Source: Larix sibirica
Lineage: Eukaryota > Streptophyta > Pinopsida > Pinales > Pinaceae
Assembly (NCBI GenBank): GCA_004151065.3
Contig: NWUY0300072462.1
Span: 1-32,180, forward strand
Direction of reading: 5' to 3'
DNA: 32,180 nt
Shown here: in pieces, positions 31,491 to 32,180 of the stretch
Position numbering within the stretch: position 1 is the first letter of the stretch
Layout: every line of letters begins with the position of its first letter
Notes under the pieces: generated by a model
Seen by the model: only the letters and a program-made list of their open reading frames with translations
The model's database searches: none
What the model was told of the DNA's origin: nothing
Position numbers and translations under genes: made by a program

Positions 31491-31672
31491 TTAATAAATA
31501 TAAAAATGTTTGAGGAAACACCCATTGACTGGGCATGCGTATTCTTCTCCTTCTAGATTCTATAGAACAAATGTATAATTTCCCAAGGCCTTTACAATTC
31601 TAAAAGGACCAAACCACAAGTTGTCAAATTTTCCACGTTTTTCTTTTTCATCCCTTCTTGCATCCCATCTAA
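31491..31672 (-). pseudogene. pol: C-terminal end of a Ty3/gypsy integrase
   Basis: Sixty codons ending at TAA (31,491-31,493) read FRWDARRDEKEKRGKFDNLW, then FGPFRIVKALGNYTFVL, one stop, NLEGEEYACPVNGCFLKHFY. The pattern R-W-D-x-R, GKFxxLWxGPF and PVNGxxLKHxY is that of the C-terminal module of gypsy integrases of the Athila/Tat type. The upstream part should lie at higher coordinates on this strand but is replaced at about 31,680 by unrelated sequence; a trace of the expected Asp-Met-Val-Leu appears just before, with a 2-bp shift. Confidence 0.75.
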
Positions 31673-31679
31673 AAGAACC

Positions 31680-32180
31680 ATGTCAGCAGGAAGTGTTGGC
31701 CTGCTTGGGCTTGACCCAGGTTCGGCGAAGTTATCGACGACAACGTAACCCCTTTCACTGGCCCTTTCGGCATCAACCTATAACCAGGATGAAGTCTCAC
31801 CCGAAGCGAAGATGGGGAGTTATAGAATCAGGTTTCTGCAACCGTGGTGATGTGCTGATGTCGTGAACAACCTCACCATATGTCCCTTACTTAACATATA
31901 CTAACAAGATAATATAAAAAGATGACTTTGCACTTCGCAGTTACCAACAGTCTACAGAACTACGCTGAATATCTATGTCTTTACTCTTATAACTACGCAT
32001 TCATTATACTCAGTGTTACTTCACAAAATTCATGCACTTGTATTCCATTTAATTAACACATGATTACCATTCACATACATATGAAAGAAAATACATAAAC
32101 ACATCATAACTTGTATACAAAACATGACATAAACTCATACACATAACACATAGATTTATGTGTTTCACCCCCAAGCGGGA
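31680..32180. mobile_element. Probable terminus of a younger LTR element inserted in the integrase
   Basis: At about 31,680 the integrase reading ends and sequence of different character begins: TGTCAGCAGGAAGTG, then about 190 bp that are clearly more GC-rich and CpG-containing (TTCGGCGAAG, TATCGACGACAACG, CACCCGAAGCGAAG) than anything else in the window, followed by AT-rich text to the window edge. TG at this border fits an LTR end, and retained CpG sites suggest less time for methylation decay. GCAGG...CCTGC forms a short stem at the border. No coding frame is supported. The other end is outside the window. Confidence 0.4.

Noticed and set aside
1-32180. CRISPR arrays, operons, riboswitches, rRNA genes
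   Set aside because: No regular short-repeat/spacer arrays, no tightly packed genes and no conserved rRNA text; the window is eukaryotic repeat-rich DNA.

Overview
This looks like intergenic plant nuclear DNA, probably from a large, transposon-filled genome. A gymnosperm would fit, but nothing in the window proves it. The sequence is visibly AT-rich, has no intact long gene on either strand, and is packed with old retroelement pieces carrying many stops, frameshifts and truncations. There are no prokaryotic-style operons, rRNA genes, CRISPR arrays or intact tRNA genes. One base is ambiguous (N at 4963). All protein identities come from reading motifs by eye; no database search was possible.

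Layout. 1-995: a decayed minus-strand coding region. 1-5.9 kb: mostly non-coding, with two LTR-like promoter segments and a diverged ~333-bp tandem duplication at 4.68-5.35 kb. 6.28-8.11 kb: a second decayed minus-strand coding region. 8.1-12.7 kb: a 73-bp tandem duplication, a decayed plus-strand coding region (9.78-10.26 kb, plus a coiled-coil piece at 10.9 kb), a dispersed repeat present twice, and a tRNA-like SINE head next to the second copy. 12.74-13.44 kb: a third decayed minus-strand coding region. 14.7-15.4 kb: a degenerate ~47-bp minisatellite.

15.8-23 kb: two Ty3/gypsy elements in opposite orientation. On the minus strand (16.22-18.31 kb) is a chromovirus-like pol (RT, RNase H, half an integrase) whose catalytic Asp residues have become Asn. 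On the plus strand is an Athila/Tat-like element with a 5' LTR (to ~19,915), a decayed tRNA-Asp-type primer-binding site, gag and protease; it is cut off before RT. 23-26.4 kb: mostly unexplained DNA with one exon-like open stretch and a second tRNA-like SINE head. 26.38-27.89 kb, minus strand: the 3' end of another chromovirus (integrase, chromodomain, polypurine tract, LTR).

28.9-31.7 kb, minus strand: the last ~60 codons of a third gypsy integrase, a ~710-bp spacer, then a ~620-codon reading frame that is not gag, pol or any domain I recognise. Its N-terminal part is globular, its middle highly charged and its C-terminal part coiled-coil. It sits where some Athila/Tat elements carry an extra (env-class position) ORF. 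Three other charged, helical decayed ORFs (1-995, 6.3-8.1 kb, 12.7-13.4 kb), all on the minus strand, may belong to the same protein family. This is the most interesting candidate for something undescribed. The right edge (31,680-32,180) is a less decayed, locally GC-richer segment that interrupts the integrase and is probably the end of a younger element.
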